Source: Variovorax paradoxus NBRC 15149
GTDB lineage: Bacteria > Pseudomonadota > Gammaproteobacteria > Burkholderiales > Burkholderiaceae_C
DNA length: 64,000 nucleotides
Reading direction: 5' to 3'
Assembly: GCF_001591365.1 (NCBI RefSeq)
Contig: NZ_BCUT01000001.1
Span: 1,302,001-1,366,000 of the forward strand
This document shows, one piece after another, positions 61,923 through 64,000 of the stretch. Every line of letters starts with the position of its first letter. Positions within the stretch are counted from its first letter, which is position 1. The position numbers were made by a program, and so were the translations under genes. The notes under the pieces are model-generated. The model ran no database searches. It saw only the letters and a program-made list of their open reading frames with translations, and was not told the origin of the DNA.

Positions 61923-63104
61923 ATGGATTTGAGCTTCACGCCCGAAGAACAGCAGTTCCGCGAAGAAATTCGCGCCTGGGTCAGAGAAAACCTTCCCCAA
62001 GAAATTTCGCACAAGGTGCACAACGCGCTCGAGCTGACGCGCGACGATTTGCAGGGCTGGGCCAAGATTCTTGGCAAGAAGGGCTGGCTCGGCTACGGCT
62101 GGCCGAAGGAATTCGGCGGCCCGGGCTGGACCGCCATCCAGCGCCACCTGTTCGAGGAAGAAACCGCGCTGGCCGGCGCGCCGCGCATCATCCCGTTCGG
62201 CCCCGTGATGGTCGCCCCGGTGATCATGGCCTTCGGCAATGCCGAGCAGCAGAAGCGCTTTCTTCCCGGCATCGCGAGCGGCGAGGTCTGGTGGAGCCAG
62301 GGCTACAGCGAGCCCGGCTCGGGCTCCGACCTGGCCTCGGTCAAGACCAAGGCAGAGCGCCACGGCGACAAGTACATCGTCAACGGCCAGAAGACCTGGA
62401 CCACCCTCGGCCAGCATGGCGACTGGATGTTCAACCTCGTGCGCACCAGCAACGAGGGCAAGCCCCAGACCGGCATCAGCTTTCTGCTGCTCGACATGAA
62501 GTCGCCCGGCGTCACGGTGCGGCCGATCAAGCTGCTGGACGGCAGCCATGAAGTGAACGAGGTGTTCTTCGACAACGTCGAGGTGCCGGCCGAGAACCTG
62601 ATCGGCGAGGAGAACAAGGGCTGGACCTACGCCAAGCACCTGCTCTCGCATGAGCGCACCAACATCGCCGACGTGAACCGCGCCAAGCGCGAGCTCGAGC
62701 GCCTGAAGCGCATCGCCAAGAGCGAAGGCGTCTACGACGACCAGCGCTTCCGCGACGAGATCGCCAAGCTGGAGGTCGACATCGTCGCGCTCGAGATGAT
62801 GGTGCTGCGCGTGCTTTCGGCCGCCACCTCGGGCAAGAATTCGCTCGATGTCGCGGGCCTGCTCAAGATCCGCGGCAGCGAGATCCAGCAGCGCTACAGC
62901 GAACTGATGATGCTGGCCGGCGGCGCCTATTCGCTGCCGCTCATCCGCGAAGCGATGGAAGCCGGCTGGCAGGGCAACTTCCCGGGCGGCAACCCGGCGC
63001 TCGCGCCGCTTGCATCGACCTTCTTCAACATGCGCAAGACCACCATCTACGGCGGCTCGAACGAAGTGCAACGCAACATCGTCGCCCAGACGGTGCTGGG
63101 CTGA
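61923..63104 (+). CDS. Acyl-CoA dehydrogenase (large FadE26/IpdE-like subunit type)
   Basis: A 393-residue FAD dehydrogenase with complete family blocks: FGPVMVAPVIMAFGNAEQQK, SQGYSEPGSGSDLASVKTKA, IVNGQKTWTTLGQHGDWMFN, ISFLLLDMKSPGVTVRPIKL, GGAYSLPLIREAMEAGW and the end IYGGSNEVQRNIVAQTVLG. The YGGSNEVQ end and the pairing with a second, shorter-motif dehydrogenase gene 12 bases downstream are typical of obligate alpha2-beta2 partners acting on bulky or cyclic acyl-CoAs. The operator upstream suggests control by a fatty-acid-type TetR regulator located elsewhere. Confidence 0.92.
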   Translation: MDLSFTPEEQQFREEIRAWVRENLPQEISHKVHNALELTRDDLQGWAKILGKKGWLGYGWPKEFGGPGWTAIQRHLFEEETALAGAPRIIPFGPVMVAPVIMAFGNAEQQKRFLPGIASGEVWWSQGYSEPGSGSDLASVKTKAERHGDKYIVNGQKTWTTLGQHGDWMFNLVRTSNEGKPQTGISFLLLDMKSPGVTVRPIKLLDGSHEVNEVFFDNVEVPAENLIGEENKGWTYAKHLLSHERTNIADVNRAKRELERLKRIAKSEGVYDDQRFRDEIAKLEVDIVALEMMVLRVLSAATSGKNSLDVAGLLKIRGSEIQQRYSELMMLAGGAYSLPLIREAMEAGWQGNFPGGNPALAPLASTFFNMRKTTIYGGSNEVQRNIVAQTVLG

Positions 63105-63116
63105 GGAGACAAGAAC

Positions 63117-64000
63117 ATGGATTTCAATTTCACCGACGACCAGGAACAACTGCGCGACGCCGTTCGCAAGTGGGTCGACAAGGGCTATGACTTCGAACGC
63201 CGCCGCAGCATCGAGGCCCACGGCGGCTTCTCGCGCGAGGCCTGGGACGAACTGGCCGAGCTCGGCCTGGGCGGCCTCTACATCGCCGAGGACGACGGCG
63301 GCCTGGGCATGGGTCCGGTGGCCGGCATGGTGGTGATGGAAGAGCTGGGCCGCGGCATCGTGCTGGAGCCCTTTGCGCAGACGCTGATCGCCGGCGCCGT
63401 GCTGGGCGGCTACGCCGGTGCCGACACCAAGGACAACTGGCTGCCGCGCATCGCCGGCGGCCAGGCCATCGTGGTGCTGGCTCATCAGGAACGCAAGTCG
63501 CGCTATCGCCTCGACGTGTGCGAGGCCCATGCGGCCAAGGCCGGCGACGGCTGGTCGCTGACCGGTGCCAAGAGCGTGGTGCCCGTGGGCGACGAGGCCG
63601 ACGCCTACCTGGTGCCGGCCAAGGCCGACGGCAGGATCGCCCTCTTCCTGGTCGAACGCAGCGCGAGCGGCGTCGAGGCCCGCGGCTACGGAACGCAGGA
63701 CGGCGGCCGCGCGGCCGAGGTGGTGTTCGACAAGGCAGACGCCACGCTGGTCACGGCCGACGGCCTGGCCGCGCTCGAATATGCGGTGGACGTCGGCATT
63801 GCCGCCACCTGCGCCGAAGCGGTCGGCGTGATGGACAAGACCCTGGCCCTCACCGTCGACTACATGAACCAGCGCAAGCAGTTCGGCGTGACCATCTCCA
63901 CCTTCCAGGCGCTGCGCCACCGCGTGGCCGACATGAAGATGCAGCTCGAGCTCGCGCGCTCGATGAGCTACTACGCCACGCTCAAGCTCAATGCGCCCGC
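63117..64000 (+). CDS. Acyl-CoA dehydrogenase (partner subunit), cut by the window end
   Basis: An open frame of 294 codons running off the window. It begins MDFNFTDDQEQLRDAVRKWV and has LGGLYIAEDDGGLGMGPVAG, VVMEELGRGIVLEPFAQT, AATCAEAVGVMDKTLALTVD and YMNQRKQFGVTISTFQALRH. The middle FAD loop (GSEPxxGSD type) is absent: the equivalent stretch reads AHQERKSRYRLDVCEAHAAK. This is the non-FAD or half-site partner pattern that also marks unit 1 of the tandem dehydrogenase at 20040-22367. AGGAGA lies 8 bases before the ATG. It follows the other subunit by 12 bases. Confidence 0.9.
   Translation, partial: MDFNFTDDQEQLRDAVRKWVDKGYDFERRRSIEAHGGFSREAWDELAELGLGGLYIAEDDGGLGMGPVAGMVVMEELGRGIVLEPFAQTLIAGAVLGGYAGADTKDNWLPRIAGGQAIVVLAHQERKSRYRLDVCEAHAAKAGDGWSLTGAKSVVPVGDEADAYLVPAKADGRIALFLVERSASGVEARGYGTQDGGRAAEVVFDKADATLVTADGLAALEYAVDVGIAATCAEAVGVMDKTLALTVDYMNQRKQFGVTISTFQALRHRVADMKMQLELARSMSYYATLKLNAP

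Overview
The window looks like chromosomal DNA of a high-GC betaproteobacterium of the Comamonadaceae, most likely Variovorax or a close relative. This is inferred from family content: three Bug-type (tripartite tricarboxylate) receptors without membrane subunits, many acyl-CoA dehydrogenases, LysR/TetR regulators, the order trxB | ftsK-lolA-rarA, and an rpmB-rpmG pair with a zinc-free L33. No rRNA operon, insertion sequence, phage, CRISPR array or origin was seen. Coding density is very high; the longest gap between genes is about 240 bases (48606-48844).

Left part (1-17500) is a mosaic of small accessory units: a truncated SDR lacking its catalytic Ser and Lys, cyanase, a DUF1348 protein divergent from a TetR regulator around a perfect operator, a LysR regulator, an FMN 2-hydroxy-acid dehydrogenase, an MHS-type transporter behind nested inverted repeats, an exported alpha/beta hydrolase coupled to a glycolipid-binding protein, a TRAP permease pair without its receptor, a polymorphic toxin with a CdiA-CT-like RNase A domain facing a possible immunity gene, DNA polymerase IV, a purine nucleoside permease-like lipoprotein, a type IB topoisomerase and a stand-alone histidine-kinase-like protein with a degenerate ATPase part.

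Middle part (17500-31750) is a large acid/acyl-CoA catabolic region. One minus-strand operon carries a tandem two-domain acyl-CoA dehydrogenase, a Tat-type Bug receptor and an acyl-CoA ligase. Divergent from it run a citryl-CoA-lyase-like protein, an acyl-CoA dehydrogenase and an MmgE/PrpD protein. Facing these is a second minus-strand set: an SDR, two paralogous LysR regulators, an unusual enolase-superfamily enzyme, a Bug receptor and a close homologue of arylmalonate decarboxylase. Together they look like uptake and breakdown of a branched or aryl-substituted di- or tricarboxylic acid. The substrate is not known from sequence.

Right part (31800-64000) is mostly conserved housekeeping: yaaA - prolyl-4-hydroxylase-like - hydrolase - queF in one tight operon; valS and galU; tusA-NUDIX-cysM; tRNA-Leu(CAA); a three-domain ferredoxin reductase and another Bug receptor; livHMGF without livK; rarA-lolA-ftsK; a Crp/Fnr regulator divergent from trxB; rpmB-rpmG behind a highly structured leader; fatty-acid desaturase; an RsmB-type rRNA methyltransferase; an M48 peptidase; purN; and the start of an acyl-CoA dehydrogenase operon behind a palindromic operator. 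The most notable points for follow-up are the toxin/candidate immunity pair, the arylmalonate decarboxylase locus, the rpmB leader, and the repeats in the lolA, livH and trxB control regions.
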